Shown here piece by piece: positions 53,754-62,263 of a stretch of 64,000 bases of DNA. This stretch comes from Williamsia sp. 1135. GTDB lineage: Bacteria > Actinomycetota > Actinomycetes > Mycobacteriales > Mycobacteriaceae. Every line of letters starts with the position of its first letter. Within the stretch, counting starts at the first letter, position 1. The notes beneath the pieces were generated by a model. It worked only from the letters and a program-made list of their open reading frames with translations, searched no databases and was not told where the DNA came from. The stretch spans positions 1 through 64,000 of the forward strand of contig NZ_MJEI01000089.1 of assembly GCF_002095395.1 (NCBI RefSeq), written 5' to 3'. A program made the position numbers and the translations under genes.

Positions 53754-54608
53754 ATGGCCACGATCGAGACAACGCTGGGGACAATCGAGTACCGCACAGT
53801 CGGACCCGACCATTCCGAGAAACCGCCCGTCCTGTTCATCCACGGCGCCCTCGTCGACGCCGAGCTGTGGCGAAAACCCGCCGAGCTGCTCGCGGCGCAG
53901 GGCTACCGGTGCTACTTGCCGACCTTGCCGCTCGGCTCCCATCGCATCCCGATGAAGCCGGACGCGGAACTCAGTCCGACCACGATCGCCGGACTGATCC
54001 GCGAGCTCATCGTCGGCCTCGATCTGCATGATGCGACGTTGGTCGGCAACGACACGGGCGGTGCGCTGTGTCAGTTCACGATCGACGCCCACCCCGAGCA
54101 CGTAGGCCGGCTGGTTCTCACGAATTGCGACGCCTTCGACACCTTCCCGCCGTTCCCCTTCGACGTCATCTTCAAGCTCCTCAAGGTGCCCGGAGTCCTG
54201 AAGCCGTCGATGAAGCTCATGAAGTTCCAGGCCCTGCGTCACTCGCCGCTGGGGTTCGGGCTCCTGGCGAACGATCCCGACCCCGATCCCACCGCGTCGT
54301 GGGTCGCCCCCGCCCAGGAGTCGGCCGAGATCCGACGCGACATCATCCGGCTCTTCGCGAACATCCGGCCTGCAGAGCTCGACGCAGTCACCCGCCGGCT
54401 GGGGTCGTTCGACAAGCCGGTGAAACTGGTCTGGGGCATGGCGGACAAGAGCTTCAAGCCCGAGCTCGGCCGGCGGCTGGCGGCGCAGTTCCCGAACGCG
54501 ACGTTCACCGAGGTCCCGGGTGCCAGGACGTTTGTGTCCCTGGACAACCCGGCCCCGGTGGCGGACGCGGTGGTCCAGATCTCGACGCAGACCTCGTCCG
54601 CCCCATAG
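53754..54608 (+). CDS. Alpha/beta-fold hydrolase with Asp nucleophile (haloalkane-dehalogenase-like)
   Basis: 284 residues. The oxyanion HGA motif is in LFIHGALVDAELW near 25, and the nucleophile elbow is VGNDTGG near 100-106, with Asp as in dehalogenases and epoxide hydrolases. At the place of the catalytic His near the C-terminus the sequence reads GARTFVSLDNP, with Thr instead of His. A hydrolytic function is therefore uncertain. It is not HsaD, which has a serine nucleophile. It is the likely target of the divergent TetR. Confidence 0.8.
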   Translation: MATIETTLGTIEYRTVGPDHSEKPPVLFIHGALVDAELWRKPAELLAAQGYRCYLPTLPLGSHRIPMKPDAELSPTTIAGLIRELIVGLDLHDATLVGNDTGGALCQFTIDAHPEHVGRLVLTNCDAFDTFPPFPFDVIFKLLKVPGVLKPSMKLMKFQALRHSPLGFGLLANDPDPDPTASWVAPAQESAEIRRDIIRLFANIRPAELDAVTRRLGSFDKPVKLVWGMADKSFKPELGRRLAAQFPNATFTEVPGARTFVSLDNPAPVADAVVQISTQTSSAP

Positions 54609-54631
54609 GAATCCCGACGCCCACGGCAAGG

Positions 54632-54663
54632 CGCCACGCCCGTGTTCGAACACGGGCGTGGCG
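54632..54663. terminator. 32-bp perfect palindrome between convergent genes
   Basis: Arms 54632-54647 and 54648-54663 are exact reverse complements without a loop. It lies between the hydrolase (+) and DUF1772 (-) genes and probably terminates both. Confidence 0.75.
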
Positions 54664-54683
54664 ACGGTAGACGGGCGTCAGCG

Positions 54684-55160
54684 CTACCGGGTGACGGCGC
54701 CGATGACGAGGACGGCGAACGCCGCGGTGTGGACCGCCGCTCGCGCGATGTTCCATCGAACCCATGAGGCCTCGAAAACGTCACGTACAGCGCGGAGGTC
54801 GCCGATCCGATCGGGATCCCCCGCCGCCTCGAGCTTGTTGTTCAACGGGATGTTGAACGCCATCGTGATCACCAGACCCAGCCCGTACAGAACAGCACCC
54901 GCCACGATCCACCAGAACATCCGGTGGTCGCGATAGGTCGCCGCGGCGATGACTGTGAAGCCGAGTCCGCCGAAGAACAACAGCAGGAACAGCGGGTTCA
55001 CGATGACAACGTTGATGCGTTGCATCGAGGAGACGAAGCTCTTGTCATCGGTCTGGCCGAGCCCGGGCATGACGGCATATGCGAATGAGGCGAACAGTCC
55101 GGCGATCAGGCCGACCGAGACGACGCCGAGGATCAGGGCGGATTCTCGCAGCCCGGTCAT
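54684..55160 (-). CDS. DUF1772 (anthrone-oxygenase-like) membrane protein
   Basis: 158 residues from ATG 55160 with four hydrophobic segments (about 8-30, 52-75, 82-104 and 135-156). The sequence FASFAYAVMPGLGQTDDKSFVSSMQRIN is characteristic of DUF1772. Some members are anthrone or polyketide oxygenases; most are uncharacterised. The ATG overlaps the stop of the NmrA-like gene by 4 bases, so both are one operon. Confidence 0.88.
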   Translation of the reverse strand: MTGLRESALILGVVSVGLIAGLFASFAYAVMPGLGQTDDKSFVSSMQRINVVIVNPLFLLLFFGGLGFTVIAAATYRDHRMFWWIVAGAVLYGLGLVITMAFNIPLNNKLEAAGDPDRIGDLRAVRDVFEASWVRWNIARAAVHTAAFAVLVIGAVTR

Positions 55161-55996
55161 GACCAAACCCCCTGCGCCACGGCCTTCTTGACGACATCAC
55201 CGAAGTCAACTGCGTCGCGCCCCAGGAGCTCACGGACTCCGCTCGCCGTCCGGGAGTTCCGACCGTCGAACAGGGTGCCGAACAGGGCGATCACCATCTC
55301 GGCGTACTCATCGGGTACACCGGCCTCGGCCATGCCGGCCCGGTACTCATCGAGGCCCACCTGGATGAAGGCGATGTCGCGCCCGAGTTCGCGCCCGATC
55401 TCTGCGGTGGCCTCGGCGAACGTCAGAAGTCGCGGTCCGGTCAGCTCATAGACACGGCCATCGTGCCCGTCACCGGTCAACGCCTCCACCGCGGCGTCCG
55501 CGATGTCGTCGGCATCGAGGAACGGCTCCCCCACTGCCCCGACCGGGAGCACCACGGCGCCTTCGTTCACACCGTCGGCGAGGAAGGCTTCGCTGAAGTT
55601 CTGCGCGAACCAACTGCAGCGCAGCACGGTTGCCGTGACGCCAGACGTCAGGACAATGTCCTCGCAGGTCTTCGCCTCCGGCTCGCCCCGTCCGGACAGC
55701 AGCACCAGCCGGTCGACACCGGCGTCGCGGGCCGCCGCGACGAAGGCGGTCATGTCGGCGGCGGACCGAGGCACGATCAGATCAGGCTGGTAGGTCACGT
55801 AGACCGCGCCGGAATTGTGCAGGGCGGGAGACCAGGTCGCGGGGTCGTTCCAATCGAAGACGACGTCGGACGACCGGCTCGCCGATCGGACCGGCAGATC
55901 GAGTTGCCGCAGACGATCGACTACGCGTCGACCGGTCTTGCCGGTCGCGCCGATGACGGTGATGGGACGTTGCCGGCGAGTTGCTGTGTTTGTCAT
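55157..55996 (-). CDS. NmrA-like NAD(P)-binding protein (atypical SDR)
   Basis: 279 residues. The N-terminal nucleotide-binding motif is VIGATGKTGRRV near 14-25, and the build is that of NmrA/quinone-oxidoreductase-2-like proteins. Such proteins either sense NADP(H) or reduce quinones or small carbonyls. It is divergent from an AraC-type regulator and cotranscribed with DUF1772, an arrangement common in soil actinobacteria for small inducible detoxification modules. Confidence 0.88.
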   Translation of the reverse strand: MTNTATRRQRPITVIGATGKTGRRVVDRLRQLDLPVRSASRSSDVVFDWNDPATWSPALHNSGAVYVTYQPDLIVPRSAADMTAFVAAARDAGVDRLVLLSGRGEPEAKTCEDIVLTSGVTATVLRCSWFAQNFSEAFLADGVNEGAVVLPVGAVGEPFLDADDIADAAVEALTGDGHDGRVYELTGPRLLTFAEATAEIGRELGRDIAFIQVGLDEYRAGMAEAGVPDEYAEMVIALFGTLFDGRNSRTASGVRELLGRDAVDFGDVVKKAVAQGVWS

Positions 55997-56068
55997 GGTT
56001 CCCAGTACAGCGGCCCGCTTTGAGCTTATCCATAGCTTCTCCGCTCACTTTCATGTTCAATCGTCTAC

Positions 56069-56995
56069 ATGGATGTCCTGGGAAGCGTGCTGAACGGCCC
56101 TCGTGCGAAGGATGCGTTCCTCCTGCGCTTGGTGATGGCTTCGCCCTGGTCGCTGCGTATCGAGGACGAGGCGCCGTTGACGGTCGTGGTCACGGTCAAC
56201 GGGACGAACACCATTCGTTTCGACGACGGTGAGCAGGTGACCGTGCGGCCCGGCGATGTCGCCGTCGTTCGCGGGCCTGAGCCGTACGCGGTCGGAGACG
56301 AGTGCGCGCCGACGGCGATCATCGATCGCGACCAGAACTGCACAAGTCTCGACGGTGTGGACCTCGTCGAGGAGCTGAGCCTCGGTGTGCGCAGTTGGGG
56401 CAACAGCAAAGACGGAGAGTCCGTGTCGCTCGTGGGAACGTACGGCGCGGCGGGCGAAGTGTCTGCACGCCTGCTCGCAGCCCTTCCTCGGCTGATCACG
56501 TTGCCGAACAACAACAATCCCCTGGTATCCCTGCTGTCGGCCGAGATCGACCGTGACGCCCCCGGACAGGAGGTGATGCTCGACCGACTCCTTGATCTCG
56601 TCCTGATCGACACACTCCGCAGCTGGTTCTCCCGACCTGACTCCGACGGACCGAAATGGATTGCTGCCGAATCTGATCCGGTTGTCGGTCACGCGTTGTC
56701 GCTGATCCATCACAACCCCGGGCAACCGTGGACGGTCGCCGGCCTGGCGGAGAAGTGCGCGGTGTCGCGCGCCGCACTGGCCCGCCGGTTCACCGACCTG
56801 GTCGGTGAACCCCCGATGGCCTACCTCACCAACTGGCGGCTGTCGATGGCGGCGGATCTTCTCGCGGCCGGCAATGTCACGCTGGAAACCGTTGCACGGC
56901 AGGTGGGATACAGCAGCGCATTCGCATTGAGCGCCGCCTTCAAACGCGTCCGCGGGGTCAGCCCCCGCGACTACCGAGGCTCGCTGGCCGGGTAG
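56069..56995 (+). CDS. AraC family regulator with cupin sensor domain
   Basis: 308 residues. Residues 1-180 form a cupin_6-type sensor (PLTVVVTVNGTNTIRFDDG; RPGDVAVVRGPEPY), and residues 205-305 two helix-turn-helix motifs (LAEKCAVSRAALARRFTDLVG; ETVARQVGYSSAFALSAAFKR). The divergent NmrA-DUF1772 operon is the likely target. The 72 bp between them contain no clear palindrome that I would call. Confidence 0.9.
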   Translation: MDVLGSVLNGPRAKDAFLLRLVMASPWSLRIEDEAPLTVVVTVNGTNTIRFDDGEQVTVRPGDVAVVRGPEPYAVGDECAPTAIIDRDQNCTSLDGVDLVEELSLGVRSWGNSKDGESVSLVGTYGAAGEVSARLLAALPRLITLPNNNNPLVSLLSAEIDRDAPGQEVMLDRLLDLVLIDTLRSWFSRPDSDGPKWIAAESDPVVGHALSLIHHNPGQPWTVAGLAEKCAVSRAALARRFTDLVGEPPMAYLTNWRLSMAADLLAAGNVTLETVARQVGYSSAFALSAAFKRVRGVSPRDYRGSLAG

Positions 56996-56998
56996 CCG

Positions 56999-57940
56999 CT
57001 ACAGCCCGAGCCCAGGAGCCACCGGTACGCACGGCACCGGCGGCGCGGATGCCGGATCGAGCGCGCCCAGCACGACGGCCACCGTTCGCGGCGAGGACAC
57101 GATCGACAGATGATCGGACCGGTCTGCCGCGCAGGTGTCCTGCAGCACGATGTTGGTCGTGCCCGGGCCGGGCACGAAACCGTCGGTCCACGGCTCCACG
57201 ATGCCGTCGTACCTCGTCATCACGTTGGTGTAGGCAATGCCCGGAACATACGGCGAACCACCGGAATTGATCTTCTGCATGAACGGACTGCCGTAGTTCT
57301 CCTGCCCGCATTCCGGACACGGCAACACCTGATCCGGGTCGAATCCGACGGCCTTGGCCATCGCCTCCAGCTGCAGGTACGCGGCCTGGTCCTGGCCCTT
57401 CCAATAGGGGGCCAGGGAGATGTAGCGATCGACGTACTGCGCTCCGCCGAGGTATTTGAGGTAGTAGGTCGGCATCAGGGTGCCCTCCGAATGGCCGATC
57501 AGGTCGACCTGCGCGGCTCCTGTCTGCCGGCGCACCCGCGCGATGAGCGAGCCGAGCTGGTCCGCGCTGTCCTCCATCCGGGTCAAGCCGCCGAAACCGC
57601 TGACCGGCCAATTGGTTCCGGGCAGCGTGCCATAGGTCAGCGCGAACACGCAGTACCCCTCGTTTCGCAACGCCGGAATCATCGTCGCCCAGTTGGTCTG
57701 GCGATTTCCGCCGGTGCCGTGCACCAGCACAACAGGATTCGGGTGTTCCGCGGAAGGACGGCACGAGAAGTCGTTGGACCCCGGATACGAACCACCGGGG
57801 TTCGCCACCTCAGCTCGGGCACCGTCGAAGAAGTCATGGCTCACCGGTTGCGCACCTGCGACGGCCGGCAGCGCGGTCAGCGTCAGCAGCGCGAGCGCCG
57901 ACCAGGTCAGGAGCCGAAGAACGGCGGAACGAACATACAT
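56999..57940 (-). CDS. Secreted lipase/esterase (class 2 type), paralog B
   Basis: 313 residues from ATG 57940 (GAGGGA 6 bases upstream). Residues 1-31 are a signal peptide with a typical AGA end. The mature part has the oxyanion motif VLVHGTGGNRQTNW and the nucleophile elbow GHSEG near 168. Four cysteines suggest disulfides. It should hydrolyse lipid esters outside the cell. Its start lies 34 bp inside the 3' end of the neighbouring paralog, so the two are cotranscribed. Confidence 0.88.
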   Translation of the reverse strand: MYVRSAVLRLLTWSALALLTLTALPAVAGAQPVSHDFFDGARAEVANPGGSYPGSNDFSCRPSAEHPNPVVLVHGTGGNRQTNWATMIPALRNEGYCVFALTYGTLPGTNWPVSGFGGLTRMEDSADQLGSLIARVRRQTGAAQVDLIGHSEGTLMPTYYLKYLGGAQYVDRYISLAPYWKGQDQAAYLQLEAMAKAVGFDPDQVLPCPECGQENYGSPFMQKINSGGSPYVPGIAYTNVMTRYDGIVEPWTDGFVPGPGTTNIVLQDTCAADRSDHLSIVSSPRTVAVVLGALDPASAPPVPCVPVAPGLGL

Positions 57941-58926
57941 GGGACATCCCTCGGATCTGTTCGGTCATCGAGCGCGTTCAGCACGTACAGCGCGGCCCGC
58001 TGCGATCCGCAGATGGCCAGGTGATCACTGTAATCATGTGAACAATTCTCCTGCACAACAATGTTGGTAACGGTGACGTCGGGGCCGCCGGGCAGTTGCC
58101 CGCTGGTGTACGGCACCACGAACTCGTCGTACCGGGTGGAGATGTTGATGTACTCGATGCCGGGAACATACGGACCCCCGTCGGCATGCATCTCGGCGAT
58201 GAACTCCGATCCCGACATCATCTGGGCGGCCGAGTAGCACGGCAGGATGCGGGTGGGGTCGAGGCCGAGCGGCAGATTGATGCGGTGCATCACCCCGGCA
58301 AACGCCGAGGTGCCCTGCCACATCGGCGCCAACGAGACATACTTGCGGATCAGGTCCGCGCCACCGAGATACTTCGCCCAGTAGTTCGGCATCAAGGTCC
58401 CCTGCGAGTGCCCCACCACATCGACCTGGGCGGCGCCGGTCGCCTCGAGCACCCGCTCCACGAACACGCCGAACTCTTTGGCACTGTCCTCGATCTTGGC
58501 CATCCCACCGATGGCCGACAACGGCCACGGCACCCCGGCGATCGCACCGTAGGTCAATGAGAACACCGAGAAGCCCTCGTTGCTGAGCAGCGGCACATAG
58601 GTGCCCCAATTGGTCTGGGCGCCACCACCGGTGCCGTGTACCAGGACCACAGGATGTGGATGGTCGGCCGACGGCGCACGATGCCACTCATTCGCACCGG
58701 GGAGGTCTCCGCCGGGGTTGCGGAGTTCGAACGGTATGCCGGAGAAAAAGTTGTACGCCACCTTGCGCCGGTCGTGCTCGGTGAGCGCGGGAGCGGGGTT
58801 CGCGACGCCGGGATCGACCCGAAGGGCACGCGGGCCCAGCTTGGCACGCGCGCCCAGCATGCCTCCCACCCGAAGCGGGACAGTCATGGCGTCTCCGAGC
58901 AGACGCCCCACAACATTGTTTGACAC
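57907..58926 (-). CDS. Lipase/esterase (class 2 type), paralog A
   Basis: 339 residues, clearly paralogous to the next gene over most of the length (HPVVLVHGTGGGAQTNWGTYVP; VDVVGHSQGTLMPNYW with the Ser nucleophile near 189). There is no evident signal peptide; the first 50 residues are Arg/Gly/Pro-rich, so location is uncertain. First gene of the pair and divergent from the beta-propeller gene. Whether it acts on steroid esters or other lipids is unknown. Confidence 0.85.
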   Translation of the reverse strand: MSNNVVGRLLGDAMTVPLRVGGMLGARAKLGPRALRVDPGVANPAPALTEHDRRKVAYNFFSGIPFELRNPGGDLPGANEWHRAPSADHPHPVVLVHGTGGGAQTNWGTYVPLLSNEGFSVFSLTYGAIAGVPWPLSAIGGMAKIEDSAKEFGVFVERVLEATGAAQVDVVGHSQGTLMPNYWAKYLGGADLIRKYVSLAPMWQGTSAFAGVMHRINLPLGLDPTRILPCYSAAQMMSGSEFIAEMHADGGPYVPGIEYINISTRYDEFVVPYTSGQLPGGPDVTVTNIVVQENCSHDYSDHLAICGSQRAALYVLNALDDRTDPRDVPCMFVPPFFGS

Positions 58927-59017
58927 ATGGTCAGACTAAACGGTCGTCCAGTTCGCCTCGAACGTCCGATCTGACCGACCATGGCGGCCGAGTTCGGGGC
59001 GTGTCCCCCGTGGTTGG

Positions 59018-60304
59018 ATGGACGACATGCTCAAAGGCCGGTCCGCACCCGGGATAGGGATCGTTGTACTGACCCTCTCGATCGCGATGGTGATCAGTGT
59101 CGGACTCATTCTCTCGATGGGAACCTCCGCGACGACATCCGGCGACTTCGCGAACGGCCAACTCCGCTCCTATCAGGGCGAGCCCACCGAACAGTGGAGT
59201 CTGGACCTCACCGACATGCGCACGTACGGCGAAGGCGCGACTCCCGTCGTCGCCGGAACCCTCGGCGACATCTGGTTGATCGCGTATCCATCCGGTCTCG
59301 GTACGACGTATCTCGCGATCGATCGCCGCAACGGCGAACGCCTATGGGATGTGCCCATCGACGCCGGGCTGGGCTCGTGCTCGATCAACGGGCAGGGCGA
59401 GCTGGGGTGCGCGCTGAGCCTCACCGATCAGCCCGATGGTTTCTATCTCGCCGATCTCACCTCCGGTGAACTCCGCGAGCGATCCGACATCAAGAACACC
59501 AGGGCGGTCACGGGATTCGGTCCGGACTTCTTGCGGGTGAACGATTCGGGCTACCAGGTCAGCCGCAACGCCCCGGACGGACGCCAGATCTGGGCTCGGA
59601 CGTTCGCCGCCGCGGCGAAGGTCGAGGTCCGGGACGATGTCGTCGCCATCAGCGCCTCCGACGGTTCCAAGCACATCGTCGACCCCGCGACAGGTGTCGA
59701 CCGGATCGGGTGCGACTCGTGCGACATGGAGATCTACCCCTCTGGCGTCGCGCTGCAGTTCACGGGCACCGACGAACAGCGCGTCGAGTTCTACCGCACC
59801 GACGGCACCCGCACCTCGGTCAACGACAAACAGCAGCTGGTCTCAGGCACCTCGGTGCTCCCGGTGACCACCGGAACCGGGCCTGCTCAGGTCATGCAGA
59901 CGCAGGGCACCTACGCGGTCTTCGATCCCTCCGACGCGCAGCGGCTCTGGCAGATCACCGATCCCGAACTGTCAAAGGTCAACACCCGCCCGTGCGGGTC
60001 GGTGGTGATCTTCGCCCTCAAGGACGCCACCCGGACGGCCTTCGACCTGCGTTCCGGTGAACAGCTCGGCAAGTTCGCCCGCCCCAATCTGATGAATCCG
60101 GCGGCCAACGTCGACTACCTGTCGTGCGTCGGGCAGGGCGGCGACATCGCCGTTTTCGGCAACGGCGGCGAACTCACCGCGTTCGATGTTCGCGACGGCT
60201 CCATTGCCTGGCAGCGGTCGATCGTCGGTGGTCAGGCCGAGGTCGTGGACGGATATCTGGTGCTCGAAGAGGGCAGCACGCTCACTATGCTGGCCCCGTC
60301 GTAA
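59018..60304 (+). CDS. Membrane-anchored PQQ-like beta-propeller protein
   Basis: 428 residues. A single membrane segment lies at about 12-34 with a short cytoplasmic N-terminus, so the rest faces outward. Repeating units such as YLAIDRRNGERLWDVPI, GYQVSRNAPDGRQIW and LTAFDVRDGSIAWQRSI are PQQ/WD40-type blades, about seven in number. No quinoprotein catalytic residues are recognised, so it is probably a binding or scaffold protein, as in many mycolata. It is followed 27 bp later by an ECF sigma gene in the same direction. Confidence 0.82.
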   Translation: MDDMLKGRSAPGIGIVVLTLSIAMVISVGLILSMGTSATTSGDFANGQLRSYQGEPTEQWSLDLTDMRTYGEGATPVVAGTLGDIWLIAYPSGLGTTYLAIDRRNGERLWDVPIDAGLGSCSINGQGELGCALSLTDQPDGFYLADLTSGELRERSDIKNTRAVTGFGPDFLRVNDSGYQVSRNAPDGRQIWARTFAAAAKVEVRDDVVAISASDGSKHIVDPATGVDRIGCDSCDMEIYPSGVALQFTGTDEQRVEFYRTDGTRTSVNDKQQLVSGTSVLPVTTGTGPAQVMQTQGTYAVFDPSDAQRLWQITDPELSKVNTRPCGSVVIFALKDATRTAFDLRSGEQLGKFARPNLMNPAANVDYLSCVGQGGDIAVFGNGGELTAFDVRDGSIAWQRSIVGGQAEVVDGYLVLEEGSTLTMLAPS

Positions 60305-60331
60305 AACCATTTCCGAATTGGGCGTCGGAAA

Positions 60332-60913
60332 ATGCCCGGCTCCGACGACGATAGGTATGTGAGCGGCACAGCAGGAAACTTCTCAGGAGGCACGTCGCCG
60401 CCTGGTGGCCGGGCGTTGTTGGCGATCTACGACGATGCGCTGCCTGCGGTGTACGGCTACCTGATCCGCCGGACCAGGGACAAGGGCGTCGCCGAAGACC
60501 TCACATCGGAGACGTTCCTGGCCGCGATGGACCACGCCCGGGGCGATGACCCGCACGATCCGTCGATCCCCTGGCTCATCGGAATCGCGCGGCACAAACT
60601 GGCCGACCACTGGCGGCGCATGCAGCGCACCCCGATACCGGTCGAAGAGGTACCGGACGGCCCAGCCGACGATCAGTGGGACGTACATCTCAATCGCATG
60701 CTCGCCGAGTACACGCTACTTCGGTTGTCCGACACCCACCGGGCAGTCCTGACCCTGCGCTACGTCGATGATTGCACCGTCGCCCAGTGCGCCGAACTGC
60801 TCGACCGCACCGTCACCGCGACCGAGGCACTGCTCACGAGGGCAAAGCGGGCCTTCCGTGCGTCCTATCCCTCCGATCCAGCCACGTCCGCAGCGAAGGG
60901 AGGCCGGCGATGA
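60332..60913 (+). CDS. ECF-type RNA polymerase sigma factor
   Basis: 193 residues. Sigma region 2 is at about 28-95 (VAEDLTSETFLAAM; PWLIGIARHKLADHWRR) and region 4 at 125-180 (LSDTHRAVLTLRYVDDCTVAQCAELLDRTVTATEALLTRAKRAF). There is no anti-sigma gene of the usual zinc type next to it; instead its stop overlaps the start of a triple-VOC protein by 4 bases. That protein may be its partner or effector. Confidence 0.9.
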   Translation: MPGSDDDRYVSGTAGNFSGGTSPPGGRALLAIYDDALPAVYGYLIRRTRDKGVAEDLTSETFLAAMDHARGDDPHDPSIPWLIGIARHKLADHWRRMQRTPIPVEEVPDGPADDQWDVHLNRMLAEYTLLRLSDTHRAVLTLRYVDDCTVAQCAELLDRTVTATEALLTRAKRAFRASYPSDPATSAAKGGRR

Positions 60914-62190
60914 ACGCGCACAACGACTTCGATCCGTTCACGGCGCTGACCATCGGGGACGTCCCGGTGGCCCCCGACGCCGACTTCGCGCGCCGACTGC
61001 GCACCCGCCTCGAACGCGGCCTCGACCTACCCGAAGGAGTCACCATGACCACCGATGCACTACCCGAAACCTCCGCTGCTGCAACCTCGGTGGTGGTCGA
61101 GCGCCCCGGCGCTCTGCCATACCTCACCGTCGCGGATCCAGCCGCCGCGATCGACTGGTACGTGGCCAACCTCGGAGCCGACCTGCGCGGCGAACCCATT
61201 CTCATGGACGACGGCAGCATTGGGCACGCCGAGCTGCTCATCGGCGGCGGCGTGATCTACCTGGCGGGCGAGTTCGCCGAATTGGGACTCAAAGGACCAG
61301 CACCACAGTCTGTCTCGGTATCGCTGATGCTCCCCGTTCCCGATACCGACTCCGCACTGCGCGCCGCTCGCGACGGCGGTGCCGAGGTCCAGCGCGAACC
61401 GTACGACGCCCACGACACCCGCACCGGCGTCATAATCGACCCCTTCGGTCACCGGTGGATGCTGACCGGACCGGTCGCTGCGTCGACGGGTTCGCCCGAA
61501 CAGATCCGCCGCGGCGACCTCGGATACTGCTCGCTGTGGACCGCAGACGTGGATCGGGCCGCGGCCTTCTACGGGTCGGTGCTCGGTTGGCAGTTCGACG
61601 CTGCCACCGGGCAGGTCACCAACCTCTCCCAACGGCTCGGGATCTACGGGGTCCAGAGCGACCAGGGAATGCTGTGCGCCTACGCCGTCGACGACATCGA
61701 CCAGGCTCGTGCCGACATCATTGCGGCCGGCGGAGCACCGAATGAGCTGCAGCAGTTCCCTTTCGGGGATCTATTGGACGCCGTCGACAATCAGGGAGTC
61801 TCCTTCGCGGTGTACCGGCCCACAGGTGACGATCCTCGTCCCTCTCTCAATGCCACGGGCCACGGCGAGCTCACCTACATGACGCACTACACCCCTGACA
61901 GCGGACTGCTGCGGGAGTTCTACGGCAGCGTTCTGGGATGGACCTTCAGCGGTGGGAGGATGGACGACGGCTGGGAGGTCGAGAACAACCATCCGATGAC
62001 CGGTATAGCCGGTGGCCAGGAAAGCTCTGCCGCGGTACCGATGTGGGTCGTCGACGACATCGAGGTAGCGGTGCAGCGGGTCCGGGACGGCGGTGGCACG
62101 GTGATCAACGGACCCGAACAGCAGTCCTACGCCATCTCCGCCGAATGCCTCGACGACCAAGGTGCCCACTTCTACCTCGGCCAGTATTAG
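60910..62190 (+). CDS. Triple VOC (glyoxalase/bleomycin-resistance) protein coupled to an ECF sigma factor
   Basis: 426 residues from ATG 60910. An N-terminal 50-residue part (DADFARRLRTRLERGLDLPEG) resembles a short helical adapter rather than a VOC unit. Three VOC units follow at about 57-170, 188-295 and 308-425, the last two with the near-identical motif FYGSVLGW. VOC proteins bind metals or small molecules. The overlap with the sigma gene and the extra N-terminal part suggest a regulatory tie. A glyoxalase-type protein also lies near pepC in M. tuberculosis (Rv0801), but that one is short. Confidence 0.85.
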   Translation: MNAHNDFDPFTALTIGDVPVAPDADFARRLRTRLERGLDLPEGVTMTTDALPETSAAATSVVVERPGALPYLTVADPAAAIDWYVANLGADLRGEPILMDDGSIGHAELLIGGGVIYLAGEFAELGLKGPAPQSVSVSLMLPVPDTDSALRAARDGGAEVQREPYDAHDTRTGVIIDPFGHRWMLTGPVAASTGSPEQIRRGDLGYCSLWTADVDRAAAFYGSVLGWQFDAATGQVTNLSQRLGIYGVQSDQGMLCAYAVDDIDQARADIIAAGGAPNELQQFPFGDLLDAVDNQGVSFAVYRPTGDDPRPSLNATGHGELTYMTHYTPDSGLLREFYGSVLGWTFSGGRMDDGWEVENNHPMTGIAGGQESSAAVPMWVVDDIEVAVQRVRDGGGTVINGPEQQSYAISAECLDDQGAHFYLGQY

Positions 62191-62196
62191 CAACCC

Positions 62197-62259
62197 CGAT
62201 GATGGGGCCTTTTGGCGAGCATTTCCCCAGGTGGGGACCGCCAAAAGGCCCCATCATCG
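62197..62259. terminator. Long perfect hairpin between convergent genes
   Basis: Arms 62197-62217 and 62239-62259 pair over 21 bp without mismatch, around a 21-base loop. It separates the VOC gene (+) from the aminopeptidase gene (-), and the stem ends in the TTTTGGCG/CGCCAAAA element also found at 4525 and 6410. Confidence 0.75.
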
Positions 62260-62263
62260 GCGG

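Noticed and set aside
53754-54608. The alpha/beta hydrolase as the missing HsaD
   Set aside because: HsaD has a serine nucleophile and a catalytic His. This protein has Asp in the elbow and Thr at the His position, and no KstR box.
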